This document shows, one piece after another, positions 11,956 through 22,743 of a stretch of 64,000 nucleotides of DNA (the stretch's first letter is position 1; each line of letters opens with the position of its first letter). The stretch is from Lactarius indigo (taxonomy: Eukaryota; Basidiomycota; Agaricomycetes; Russulales; Russulaceae), in contig JAFKAC010000002.1 in the NCBI GenBank assembly GCA_025766275.1, positions 1,922,001 through 1,986,000 on the forward strand, read 5' to 3'. Made by a program: the position numbers and the translations under genes. A model generated the notes under the pieces. That model was not told the DNA's origin and ran no database searches. It saw only the letters and a list, made by a program, of their open reading frames with translations.

Positions 11956-12990
11956 TCACCTGAGGGCGGCCGCAGTCTGTTCAATCTCAAGAACTACCTT
12001 GTGAAGCTCATCATTTATGTCTTTCAAATTAGCCCTAAGCTTGGTGACTGTTTCCCACAGTTGTGCAAGCCGAATCTTGAGCGCAGCTGTCCTGGCATCC
12101 AATTCGCCAAGGTCTTGGGGCTTTGTGGTGGCGGGGATGGTGATACCCATCAGATGCATGGTGCCGGTGGGAGCGGATGTCCCAGGGGACACAGACGGCT
12201 TTGTGGGGAGCTCCGCAGCACTACGAGTTACAGGGCGAGTCACCCCACTGCGGACGTCCTGCGACTTGTCCGATGCAATGGGCTGTATGCATATGTCTTT
12301 AGGATCTGTGGGATGTGTGTAATAGATGTATAAATACGTACCCGTGCTTTCGGAACGCCCGCCTTTCTATCAGACATCTTAGTAACGTTGGGCAGTTGTT
12401 CAGGATCTGCACCATCAAGATCCATGATATCCGAATCCTAGAATAGAGGTAATGTGTGAATATGATATAAAGCACACTTAGACATACCTGTGTCTCTGCA
12501 GACGTCGAGTCCACTAGGGATAAGTCAACGACAGCAGCAGAGGGTTTCCCCTTAGCTGCGGAGCCCGCCGGACCTCCCTGCGGGCGACCCACGAGCCTTT
12601 GAGATGCAGGGATGAGGTCCATAAAGTCGTCGAGTGGGGATGCACCCCGGACCTTCATCCTCTTCGCATCAGGCTGTAGGGGACGATGTTAGTATGTATC
12701 AGGCATATAGTGATGTAATTCCATACCTTGGTGCGTACATCCTTGTTACCCACCGCCTTAGGGAGTGGAATGACTGGAGATGGAACGCTTGACAGAAAGT
12801 CAAAGCCATCATCTTCCACAGCCGCTTTTGGGGCCGGCGGAGGTCCCATTGACTTGGACTTAGCACGATTCAGAGGCTTGATGGGAGCAGGCTTGGGCTT
12901 GATGGGAGGAGGCTGGGGCTTACTTGGGGCGGGCTGGGATCGCTCAGATGTGCAAGACTGAGACCGGGAAGAGCGGGGAGCATCGGACAT
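11956..12990 (-). CDS. Proline/lysine-rich protein with C-terminal coiled coil (KDZ accessory gene)
   Basis: There are four minus-strand exons: 12990-12727, 12673-12488, 12437 to about 12340, and about 12303-11956. Introns of 36-54 bp have GTATG/GTACG donors, and the first two exons are exact multiples of three. The start ATG at 12990 opens a Ser/Arg-rich then Pro-Lys repeat region (KPQPPPIKPKPAPIKPLN). The centre is basic and low-complexity. The last exon encodes a long amphipathic helix (DARTAALKIRLAQLWETV, then NDELHKVVLEIEQTA) that should form a coiled coil, ending at a stop at 11956. It is divergent from the gene at 13243. I do not recognise a family. A DNA- or protein-binding accessory role in transposition is only inference. 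Confidence 0.72.
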
Positions 12991-13242
12991 AGTTGCTGTG
13001 CTCTGAGAAGTGAGGAGGCCTAGTTCAGTGAATATATTATTGTTTCAAACGTGTCCCAATCAGATTCGATGTGTACGCATATGTACATGTGATCTGTCTT
13101 TGATTGGAAGCATGGGATCGGACATCGGACATGGGTCGTGGGAAGTCCGATAGAGCCCGACATGGTTCTTTGGGGGTTATTCTGTGAGCGCATATCTCTC
13201 CCATATCTCCCCCGTATATCCCGCCCCGCCACATCACTTGCA
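12991..13242. promoter_or_regulatory. Shared divergent promoter
   Basis: These 252 bp separate start codons at 12990 (minus) and 13243 (plus). The region contains overlapping GTCGGAC/GTCCGAT words (about 13107-13152), which are half-sites of the palindrome found across the element. One promoter region therefore probably drives both genes. Confidence 0.55.
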
Positions 13243-15123
13243 ATGGCTAAGAAAGCTGTCACAGAATTGACGAAGGACGAAACTGTCATGCTTGTGATAG
13301 CTGCTAAGTGCCTGGCAGCAATTAGACACGTTGCGGAGGTCCCTACGACGGCTGAGCAACTGGCCATGCTCAACAAGCATGTCAGTGTGGAGCTGGTAAG
13401 TCAGTCCGATAAATATACTGAGCAATAAACTGATACATGTTATAGAAGACAGTTAGTGCGATATTCAGACGGTATATAGACCGCCCCAAGAAGCCCAGGC
13501 TTCATGCAGTCGCCCAGGTAATGGGATATGAGTGGGGGAACGCTAGGCGGGAGTCCCGCGATCCAGACTGGGAGAATGTAACCATCGATTACATTGCATC
13601 TCTATGCGAAGAACAAGAGAGAATAAGTCCGGACTGGCATGAAGCATACTCATCTATCGATCTAAGCAAGTATTTGGAGGGTATTCAGCCAAAGAAGATG
13701 TGGTGGGCTCCTGTCAACGAATATGTGGATGATGGTATGTCCCCTGCATCCACTTGTTCCATCGCTCACTTGTGCCAAGTCGCTATGGATGAGCCAGCAG
13801 ATGACCCGGCGGATGAGCCTGCAGATGGCTCCGCGGATGAGCCTGCGGACGATCCTGCGGATGATCCCACAGATGATCCTGGGGATGGCTCAACTCTTCC
13901 ATCCAGACCAGAGTCATCCCTCGCAAGTGCAACGCTTCCCGACAAGGGAAAGGCTCGAGCTGATCCACCACCATCTGAGGCCTCAAAGCACCCGTATGGC
14001 CTGTGGAACAAGAAGCGGCCTGCTCCGGCGAGCCCCGATGAACCAACTGTGGAGTCAGAGGAGACAACCCCTCGGAAGTCCGGCAAGTTGCAAGTTGAGG
14101 TGGTTATTTCATCCCCTCCTCGTGCTAAACAGCGCCCACGTCTTGAAGAGGACAGTACAGTTGAGGCCACAGGTCTGGTGAGCATTGTGGACTTATTCTA
14201 TTGTTTTATTGGTTACTATATTTGCTGCAGGATATGTGTGGCCCATGCATAACTCGCAAAGCAAAGGTGTGCAAGCCACAGGCCAATGTGAAGCGCCTGA
14301 CGTCCGCTTGCGTCGCCTGTGCGACTCTACACAAGACCTGCAGTCCACCTGCATCCTGGGGCATCAGGCCGCATTGGATGGGGGACGCCCGATCCGCCTC
14401 GTCCGTACGCACACAAACCCTGAGTAAGTCCGGTATATTTCCGAACACGAATGTGCCAGAGATATCACTTATAATATCTAGGCATTCTCGTGGATGCGCA
14501 AATTGAAGCTCTTGCACAACGGGTGGACGAACTGTCCAACGAAATACGTGATTTGAAGAAGAACCAGGCCACATCGATAGAGGAGAACCGTCGCGGACGA
14601 CGTCGAACGAACCAGAAGTTGCAGGACGCTCTCCTCATGCTGGGAGTGCTCTTGGAGAAGCAGGGGGTCGACTCTTCCTCTATCCCCGGCATCGGACAGC
14701 CCGCTTCCAGTACCACTAATTCCCCTGGCCTCCAGGCCACATCTTCGCCAGGAATCCCCTTATCTTTACTCAAACTTTCAGATGCGCGTTCGAATGCATC
14801 ATCGAAAACTTCAAGCGTCGTTTCAGAGCCCCGCCAAGTGATGGGTACGTATTATTCTTATACCGGATGTCCCGCTCTGACATGCGTTTCAAGTGGATCG
14901 ATTGGGTGGGAGTGCCCCTGCCTCCAAGGCCGCATCTGTCACCTCTCGCCATTCCGTGGCCTCACACCATTCCTCTGCGGGTGGGCCGCTGCGCCAACCA
15001 TCAGGTGAGTAGTTTGTGTTTCTTGGCTGTTTCATGCACACCTAACGTATGCTTCAAGTTGCGCGTTCAGGTGGGAGTGCTGCATCACGCAGGCCATCGC
15101 CAGAGATCCCCCCCACACAGTAA
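13243..15123 (+). CDS. Cysteine-cluster and coiled-coil protein (KDZ accessory gene)
   Basis: The exons are 13243-13395, 13446-14177 (possibly with a further small intron near 13735), 14231-14423, 14482 to about 14844, one near 14890-15005, and a last exon ending at TAA 15121-15123. Exon phases join cleanly. The N-terminus is helical. Codons from about 13784 form an acidic repeat (DEPADDPADEPADGSADEPA). The third exon has a six-cysteine cluster with spacing C-x2-C-x7-C then C-x2-C-x6-C (MCGPCITRKAKVC, ACVACATLHKTC), reminiscent of but not identical to fungal Zn2Cys6 fingers. The fourth exon is a coiled coil (IEALAQRVDELSNEIRDL), and the end is Ser-rich. The layout resembles a DNA-binding regulator, but the function is unknown. 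Confidence 0.75.
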
Positions 15124-15722
15124 ATAATCGAATATGCGTTTTAGGACAATTTGTAATCACGTAGTCGGACTTCCCCATTTGAATGAATCAGTACATGTGA
15201 CACGTGTGCAATCAGTTTCATGTGATCCATCTGTCATTTGCTTCATGTGACCCATCTGTAACATGTGACGTTGTACATCATATGACTTGATTCCCATATG
15301 TGGGATTCTGCAAAGCTGAGTGGCATGCGACTTAATACATCGGACCATCTGGAATAAACCCGACTCACACCCTAAATACATCTCCATTAAGTGGTCGGCA
15401 CATTGCAAAGGCGGGATACATGGCTGAATATCTCTGTAGTAAAGCTGGCAGGTTGTATCACATATGCCTTCTATAGATCATATCAAATATGCATGTGTTT
15501 AGAGTATTGTATGTCTAGTATTATTCCTTCGCCATTTATATGTGACATTGAAACAGCGGACCGTCCGACATTCATGCCATTTCATATATTGAGGTGTAGT
15601 CTAACAATTACCATAGATCCTCAGGCAGCGTTTCATGTATCTTCAGCAAGGCCAAACCTGTTTCACATGTCCATGGTATTTATATTGCTTCAGGTTTAGC
15701 TACTCTATTGCTCTACTACCAA
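15124..15722. other. Intergenic region with CATGTGA cluster
   Basis: No gene is recognised. Between 15193 and 15295 the words ACATGTGAC, TCATGTGATCC, TCATGTGACCC, ACATGTGACG and CATATGAC follow one another at 15-30 bp spacing. A GCGGACCGTCCG palindrome lies at 15556-15567. The cluster may be a regulatory array for the genes on either side. Confidence 0.45.
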
Positions 15723-16358
15723 TCATGCAGTCTCACACATCCAAAGGCAAACTTGTATCATCCACATCAAAGCCCTCCCAGTACACCAGCACCATTCATG
15801 AACATAAGCGGATCTCCCGCTCCCCCCCTCTCCACACTCCCACCATGTTTTCCGATCCTGTGGACGACTCACCCTCTGATACACAATCATTTGATGAGGA
15901 TGACATGTATGGCTCAGATGGTGATGTTGAAACCATCAGTCTGAAACCCCTGCTGGAACATGTTTCTGAGGAGCAAGAAACAAGTTCAATCAATCAATGT
16001 GTGGTATGTACCTGTCACCATCAATTCTTCCTATTCCATCTTACCTTTCAAGGCAGATGTGGAACATCCTTTGGAGGAGCAGGAAAGCTCACTCAATGAA
16101 TATGAGGTGTGTACCTGTCATTGCCAATCAATTCCATCCATCTTACCTTTCAAGGTGGACATGGATATCATTTCCGACTCAGAGAATATACACAGGAGTG
16201 TGAACGACTTCTCCCTCATGGTAAGGGCACTGTGTGAGGCAGAAGGGATTGACGTTTCCAATATTTCACATGGAACAGAAGATAGCCTGTATCATGATGA
16301 TGGGTTGGATCATGCATCGGAGATGTTGTCGGAATTAGGAAATACTAATGATAGTTGA
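15723..16358 (+). CDS. Small acidic protein (KDZ accessory gene) with duplicated exon-intron unit
   Basis: ATG at 15723 opens a Ser/Thr/Pro-rich start followed by an acidic block (DSPSDTQSFDEDDMYGSD). Two introns, about 16003-16050 and 16106-16155, are near copies of each other (both GT(A/G)TGTACCTGTCA...CATCTTACCTTTCAAG), and the exon between them resembles the end of the first exon. This indicates a tandem duplication. The last exon is acidic and helical (NDFSLMVRALCEAEGIDV) and ends at 16358. There is no recognised domain. The gene lies 226 bp upstream of the KDZ transposase on the same strand. Confidence 0.65.
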
Positions 16359-16504
16359 TTAGAAGGTTCCCCTTGATGTAGACTATTGTACTGTGGTCGT
16401 ACTGTCTCATGTAGGGTTTCACATTGGGACTGGTTTCAGATTTGAAGGTTGGACAACACCACTAGTGGATCAACCAGGTGTATAGATCATTGAGGATGCT
16501 CAGG

Positions 16505-16513
16505 TATATTTAA
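16505..16513 (+). promoter_or_regulatory. TATA-like box of the KDZ transposase gene
   Basis: TATATTTAA lies 72 bp before the start codon at 16585, followed by a CT-rich leader, as expected for a fungal promoter. Confidence 0.5.
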
Positions 16514-16584
16514 GAACGGAGGTAATGCATGTCACCCATTGACCTTCATTCACACCATCTTCATTCTATCCATTTCCATTCATA

Positions 16585-19500
16585 ATGCCTCCAAAGAATA
16601 CCTTCACCATTCCCATGGGAGATGTTGTTGAGGTTGTTAACCAGACACGGAAGACTAAGCGGGGACTCCGTACCACTGTAAAGGAAGTCCCTTTCCACTT
16701 AAAGAAGGGGAAGTCAGGTCAAGCTTCAATGTCTCAAACTGGAGTGGAGACCACTATGGAGACAGTACAGTCGCAGTCATCCAGGGACTCACCACATGGG
16801 ATAGAGGAATCACATACCCTTCACCACATAGAGCCATATGAACCTGATTTGCAAGACTTTCAAGCAGAGGAATCCCAGCCCCAACAAAGTGTATGTCCAC
16901 AAACCTCCTATGATCATTGTCGGACTTCTGATTATTCATAGACACCAATGAGCCAGTGGACAGACATGCGGAGCAGATACATCCACCTGTTGCTCGAGAT
17001 GGAGGGTCTGACAAGTGCTCCAAATTGCTCTATGTGTACCAGTTCAATGCAGATCAAGTGCTCCGATTGTATTGGAGGAAAGTACTTCTGCAAGGAATGT
17101 TGCCTTTAAACACATATGCGATCCCCATTCCATCAGATGTCCCGCTGGACTGGCACACACTTTGCACCAATGTCATTAATGTCAATTGGATTTAAGCTCT
17201 GCTTTGGTCATGATGGGAGGCCATGTCCACTTACAGTGGAGGTATGAACATATCAGATATATGAATCCCACATATACTCATATATCCATAGGGACACCAA
17301 GCGTCAGATGGGACACAGCGCAGAAAGCGGACGTCCCGTCAGACTCGTTCTGCATCACTTGTATCTGTTGAGGAAGAGCAGGCTCATTCATCGGGAGGTC
17401 CGCAGCCTTCGTCACAAACTCTTGAAGATATGCCTGGGATTTCAGATACATTGTTTGACTTTGCTGGGGATGTGTTGGATCCCTCTGAGGGAAACACACG
17501 ACGCACTCGGACCACAATGTCAGGAAACCCGCTGATCACCGTTGTCAATCAAACAGGTGTCTTTGATATGGATGTACTCTTCTGCATATGCCCCAACGCT
17601 GGTGCCAATGATGAGCAACTACTCCAAGCTGGAATATTTCCTTCAACCTTCAAGCAGATTGAGACTGCATTCACCTTCTCAGTTCTGGATGACTTCTTGG
17701 CTGACAACCTGGAGTGCAAGACAACTGCACAACAGTACTATTCTAAGCTTCAGAGCATCACCAATCGGATGTTCCCTGACCATGTCCCGGTGAGTATCAA
17801 TGCTATCCTGATACTGCATAACATCTTATTGATGGAGACATATAGAACCTCTACAAACAGCTCTTGAGGGCATCCCGACAATGGAGGGACTTGAAGAATA
17901 GGATTGAAAGCGGTTTGGGACATCAGCACACAGGGACATCCGCTAATGAAGGGTCCATGGCCATATTCTGTCCAGCCTGTCCACAGCCAGGCATCAATCT
18001 ACCAGATGATTGGAGGACCAGATATAATGATAAGCCGTATGTATTCATTGAGAACATGTCAAATATCTCAGTATTGACTTGCTCGAAGGAATCAACTCAT
18101 CCGAACCTTCATAATGGATGGCAACTTCTCAGCAGAGCACATGAGGTGTAGGACAGGAGATACGGACGTTCCGCTATCAGCGGGGATGGCCTTCATGGCA
18201 AATCCCAATTCATATAAGGCTCATCTGCATAGTGGGCAAGAGATTTCCCAGGTATGTCAGATACTATTGACAGTGACTGTTGTCTTATAGTCTCATAGCC
18301 CAGCACATGTAACACATACAGGGCCATTGAACAGGCCAATTCAAGTCGTCCACACCTTGATGTTACAGGCATCGGAGCAACCGCATGCTGTCATGGATTC
18401 TTTGTCCCTACATCTGTAGTTGACTTCCAGAAGGGAGAGAGGTATGTCCGACGCATTAAGCACCCTAAGTATGGAATTGATAATTGATGTATGTTTGATG
18501 TCAGGCAAATCAATATGGACTATAGCCTTTGCAAGGCCCTTTCCTACAATATGGGGGACATCCCTGTGGCCTTGGTCATGTATGATATCATGTGCCAATA
18601 TGGTGTTCACTTCAAGGAAAGGGTGGAGAAGAGCCCGGAGTTATCTCTGTCTAGCTCATTGCAACTTCGCACTGGGATTGGCCTCTTTCATATCCATGGC
18701 CATCAAGATTCATGCTTACCCCGCTTTTCCCCAAGCTATATCCCTGGAGCGAAGCAGGTGGATGGAGAGATCATTGAGACATTGTGGGCACCACTCAATA
18801 ACATCTCACGGAGCATCCGTGGGATGTCCCTTGCCCATCGCCAGGAGGTATTGGATGCACATATGAACCATTCCAATTGGAAGAAGATGGTCCGCATTGG
18901 TCCATTTAATCCGTATCTATAATCCATTTGATTCTAATATAATAATGTTCCAGTTCCATCACTTCTGAAGTGGTGGAAACGGATGGATAATGGTATCGAT
19001 CTCAGTGCTGAGATATTAGACACTCTCAATGCAAGGTTCAAGAAGAAGACTAAACGATGGCTTAAGGCAGAAAGTCATGCTCAATCAAACAGGCATGAAG
19101 ACCCCACTTTAATGGACATATATGATACAGTGACATCCAAAGGTATTGTGACCTGACAAATCCTATGTATTCTATACTAATGTCTATCATTAGCTCCCTC
19201 TCGTGCAGAGATTCAGCAGCAGCTGATTTCGGAGGAGAGCAGAGATATTACCGCTCATGGTCAAACATCTTGGATTGCATGTGGGATAAAGATCCAGGAG
19301 TTGCAGTGAGTCCATCCAATGACCCATTTGACTGTTGGTTAACATCCACTCTGTAAAGGCTTGCTATCAGATATCAACTCCGAGCACATGGTCTGAAGAT
19401 CAACACTGAGGAGGCTCAAGTCATTGAAAACAAGCGGAGTTGCCTTCAGAAGCTCATTGACATATTTGAGCACCAGGGAGATTCCTTCCTACTCCACCAG

Positions 19501-20457
19501 CCGCTTGCAGATGATTCCTCAATAGTGCCTTTGGGTGACTATGAGGAATATGACCATGTGGATGATCTTGGAGATCCTGAAGATACAGATGATGATCATT
19601 CAGCCCATGCCTCCATCCGTCCTACTCTGCAAGCACTGGATGGATCTGGGATGGATGCAACTAATCCTGAGGACTTTCCGGTCCTCCTCCCATCTTCCCT
19701 TGGATGGGAATGGTGTGTTAGGCATGGTTTCCAATCCCTTGCTGGAAAGGAGGTACAGCTACGCCATGCTCAAGCTAGTGAATCCATTCATGGAATCCAC
19801 CTCGCTCTTGGATTTAAATCCGCTCTGTTCCGCACTCAGGTACGACCTGCTCACACACAACAGACAAAGACCCGCACCTGGAATGCCATACACAGTGTTG
19901 ACACTAATGTCCGTGAGCATGCACGCATATATAGCATGGCACGGGATGCCTATAGGAAGCTCCGCAAAGCTGCACCCATTCCACAGGACCTCCCGAAGCT
20001 CCATTCAAAGGATCTCCGTGTAGCAACATTGGTCCTTGGATCACAACAAGTAGGACAGCGGAATACACAACAATCCTGGATCTGGGGCTTTGGCAATACC
20101 ACTGAAGATGATGGAACATGGATGGATGATTGTATGTGCTCCATTGAATTCTATATTCATGTGCTCATATATTCATACAGTTGAAAGGGTTCACTGGCTC
20201 CGTGCAAGGGCACAGTTTGAGCGGTGGTCAGAGGAACAAGACAGCATCCATAATGAAGCTAAATGGATCCCAGCATACTTCCATTCCAAAGCAGAGACAT
20301 GGAAGAAACTCATGATCATTGCTGCACAAGGTTCATTAAAGGGGCATCAAGCATATGCATCATACCAGATGCATGCATGGGAGGGACTTTCCAGAAGCTC
20401 TGTGAAGGCTCTTACTCCGATTACTGATGCTCCATTGAAGCACTGTAAGATGAAATG
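16585..20457 (+). pseudogene. KDZ transposase with CxC2 cysteine cluster, one internal stop
   Basis: The first exons are 16585-16890, 16942-17241, 17292-17789 and 17846-18036, with about five more introns and a stop near 20457. Exon 2 carries the CxC2 cluster (NCSMC...KCSDC...FCKECC, then THFAP and CFGHDGRPC). Downstream are family hallmarks: NQTGVFDMDVLFCIC, FCPACPQPGINLPDDW, TFIMDGNFSAEHMRCR, DVTGIGATACCHGFFVP, NMDYSLCKAL, LVMYDIMCQYGVHF, GLFHIHGHQDSCLPRF, GAKQVDGEIIETLWAPLN and a C-terminus with FERWSEEQDSIHNEAKWIP. The catalytic core is an RNase H fold in this family. One in-frame TAA at 17107-17109 cuts the cysteine cluster (CCL*TH); otherwise the frames and splice sites I checked are consistent. 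It may be recently inactivated, or the stop may be a sequencing error. Confidence 0.9.
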
Positions 20458-20934
20458 AGATTGCTTGTCCTGATTCATGTATTCCTCCTATAGTACATAT
20501 CAATTGACATAAGTGTTTGGTTCTTGCAAATGAAATGAATGGCTTTTCTCGAACCCCCCGATCCCCTCTCATATATATCCATTTGCCTGTGACAGGAATT
20601 AAGCGGAGGTCCGCTTTTGGGCAATGCTGTTGGACTATCATTACAGCGGATTTCCCGACATGTATATTCTGAGTATGAACTATTAGTTATTAGCTATTTC
20701 CCCCAACACCGATCATCTATCATTATATATTGACTTGCGATCAGATGTTCATTACTTGTCCAATATAATTGTAGTTGTCTGATATGTATGCAATTTGCTG
20801 TACATATCTCAACAGGTGATCAATGATCCCACACACCTAAACAGTGCTCACCCAGTCAAATATTTGAGTTCAAGAGCATCTCTGGATACCCTACATTATC
20901 ATGGAACTATCCGCATGGATTTCCAATTATCTCC
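20458..20934. other. 3' non-coding region of the KDZ element
   Basis: No gene is seen. It contains two strong copies of the dispersed palindrome, GCGGAGGTCCGC at 20603-20614 and GCGGATTTCCCG at 20646-20657, and leads into a subterminal unit near 20876. Confidence 0.55.
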
Positions 20935-21056
20935 GACCCAGCCGGCGTCGGCTGGACTATCAATTATGGCGGAATCTCCGCCATCGGCCGGCGCCGGCTG
21001 AGTATGAACTATTAAAGAATCTCACCGTCGGTTGGGGGTATCAATTACATAAGCCA
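20935..21056 (+). repeat. Right terminal inverted repeat of the KDZ element
   Basis: It pairs with 8094-8218. It contains GGCGGAATCTCCGCC at 20968-20982 and ends in CATAAGCCA at 21048-21056. Plavaka coding sequence starts immediately after it. Confidence 0.85.
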
Positions 21057-21060
21057 TCGC

Positions 21061-21382
21061 TATCCATTGGCTGTGTGCGCAGTTGTTTCCATCTGGGCAG
21101 AGCATTCCCAAGCACCTCGCATATGTCGAGTGGTTTATGTCATTTTCTTGGGAACCTGAGCATAACTCTGGGCTACATAAGATCTCGCACTGTTTTCTTC
21201 CAGACGGTACTAAACCTGCCAGTATCATACCAGTAATCAACATTTTTCGGAGCATCCATTTATACCTGAAGTTTGGTAGAGTTGCTCCTGCATCATGGAT
21301 GAGTAGCAACATTTTGGAGATGTGCAAGACCTTCTATCTAAACCTATTTACAGATAGACACCTTTATCGAGACTTATCTTAG
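21061..21382 (+). pseudogene. Plavaka transposase, C-terminal part
   Basis: The frame reads QLFPSGQSIPKHLAYVEWF, then HNSGLHKISH and VINIFRSIHLYLKFG, which is the conserved C-terminal module of Plavaka transposases. A stop TAG follows at 21380-21382. It continues the protein that stops at about 8080, separated by the KDZ element. No further damage is seen in this part. Confidence 0.85.
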
Positions 21383-22285
21383 CTACTTTTACATGTGAAC
21401 TGTTGTCTTTCCTCTTACAAATTCAGTTGTCAGCTCAGCACATGATTTCAGAATGTCATGTGTCTTGTAGATCACCCTTCTCACCTCATTTTTTCCGCTC
21501 TTTTCTCTTCCCATTTCTCTTCCCATCATCTCGTCTCACCTTTCGTCATTCCTTTCCACATCAAAAATGCTCAATAATTCCGACAGCGGTAGCCACTGCC
21601 AATCAACCACCCAATTCCAGTCGACTCCTTGTCCACATCGTCATCAAAAGTCCCGCCGAGGAACAGTACCCTTACCATTCCCCGCCTTGCGAGCTTTCTT
21701 TCAATTGGTTCTTTCAAAACCCTGGAATATTATTCATGCCTGTGCCCCCAGCCAGTGATTGGTCTAGAGTTGTGCTCTGCCTTGAACAAAGGTGCACCCA
21801 ATTTTTTTTTGTTGCCCTTTAAATTCTTATCCGTTGTTCTTTCTCACAGTATGCCTTGTCAATGCCAACCACGTCTCTTTGATTGTACTTCACCATCAGC
21901 CACCCACATTCCTTTCAACTTGTCTGCATTCCTTTTGCTCCCTTTTGATACTTGCCTCCCGCTTTTGCCTTGACACTCGCTTCAGTACAGCACATGTCGA
22001 CAGCACCGCCCGTCCCAGGGACAACAGATACTACAATAGTCTTCCCCCCAAGCTTCCATCTTCATTCTCCGTTGATATCCACAGGACTTGGACCATTTTG
22101 TTTTACTCTCCCTACCTTCATCACCTTGCCTCATGGTTCTTGACTTAGCATTTTCGACACCGACCACCCTTACATACAAATACACGACGTATGTAAGGCT
22201 CGGTCTGGCATCCAATAAACTACCACTTTCCTCAAGTTTCAATCGTTCTTATACTTATATCTCGCATGATTGTTGTGATGCTTCG
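21383..22285. other. Pyrimidine-rich unassigned DNA
   Basis: The plus strand is strongly C/T-rich, so several open frames occur by composition, but none has recognisable motifs. It may include the 3' end of the Plavaka element. The solo LTR at 22286 interrupts it. Confidence 0.4.
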
Positions 22286-22738
22286 TGTTACGGTTATGCG
22301 CATTGACCCTTACTGTACCAGTTGTGACTACGGCGGTAAGGTAAATTAGTCACAGACTCGGGGTTTATGATAGGAGTTAGGTGTTGTAGGATGACTCGAC
22401 CCTAGTACAGGTAGTAGTAGTACTAGGATTGCGCTACTTACACGATACGTTGGATGCTACATTACTGTGACTCATAGCAGCGCTTGAAAGCCTGCTCTTT
22501 CTGTATTTAAGGTAGCTGCGGAAGACCAAGACGAACCATCTTGGTCTTCTTCAATCGTCACTTCTTTGTTCTCGCATCTTCGCCTCGCCTCTATCTTGAT
22601 ATAGAGTGCTGCAGTTATACTAGTGTCTTCGAACATCTAGGAGAAGCCTTCGTGCCATATGCCTTGGGGCGTGATTAGCTAAGTCACTAAAGTCGCCTTA
22701 CCGAGCTCAAGTCGAGCTAACGCTGTGACGGCGTTACA
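22286..22738 (+). mobile_element. Solo LTR of a family-1a gypsy element
   Basis: The 453-bp sequence runs from TGTTACGG to CGTTACA. It has the same length as, and is very similar to, the 5' LTR of element 5 at 60512-60964. A 5-bp target-site duplication CTTCG flanks it (22281-22285 and 22739-22743). The internal part was lost by LTR-LTR recombination. Confidence 0.93.
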
Positions 22739-22743
22739 CTTCG

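Larger units (their letters stand above)
8094..21056 (+). mobile_element. KDZ-type DNA transposon, about 13 kb, carrying five genes
   Basis: The ends are TGGCTTATG (8094) and CATAAGCCA (21056), the start of about 125-bp imperfect terminal inverted repeats. Plavaka coding sequence lies on both sides, so the limits are fixed to within a few bases. The element contains the KDZ transposase gene and four other spliced genes, two divergent from a shared 252-bp promoter. Members of this superfamily are known from Agaricomycete genomes and can be large with accessory genes. I could not identify a target-site duplication: the flanks ...taatgatcagcag and tcgctatccattg... do not match. Apart from one nonsense codon in the transposase, most genes look spliceable and open. 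Confidence 0.85.
5117..21382 (+). mobile_element. Plavaka-type DNA transposon, split by the KDZ element
   Basis: The Plavaka transposase is encoded in two blocks, 5117-8080 and 21061-21382, in the same orientation and in the correct N-to-C order. The 13 kb between them is the KDZ element. I did not find the termini of the Plavaka element, so the coordinates cover only its coding sequence. The KDZ insertion must be younger than this Plavaka copy. Confidence 0.85.

Noticed and set aside
8075..21075. Target-site duplication for the KDZ element
   Set aside because: The bases outside CATAAGCCA on the two sides (taatgatcagcag and tcgctatccattg) do not match at 5-9 bp, so none is claimed.
5117..21382. 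TET/JBP dioxygenase gene, known to travel with some KDZ elements
   Set aside because: I looked for a dioxygenase-like HxD motif in context and found no such gene among the five.
21400..22300. Plus-strand open frames in pyrimidine-rich DNA as genes
   Set aside because: They overlap in several frames, are Ser/Pro/Leu-rich by composition and have no motif; the same holds for 32600-33500.
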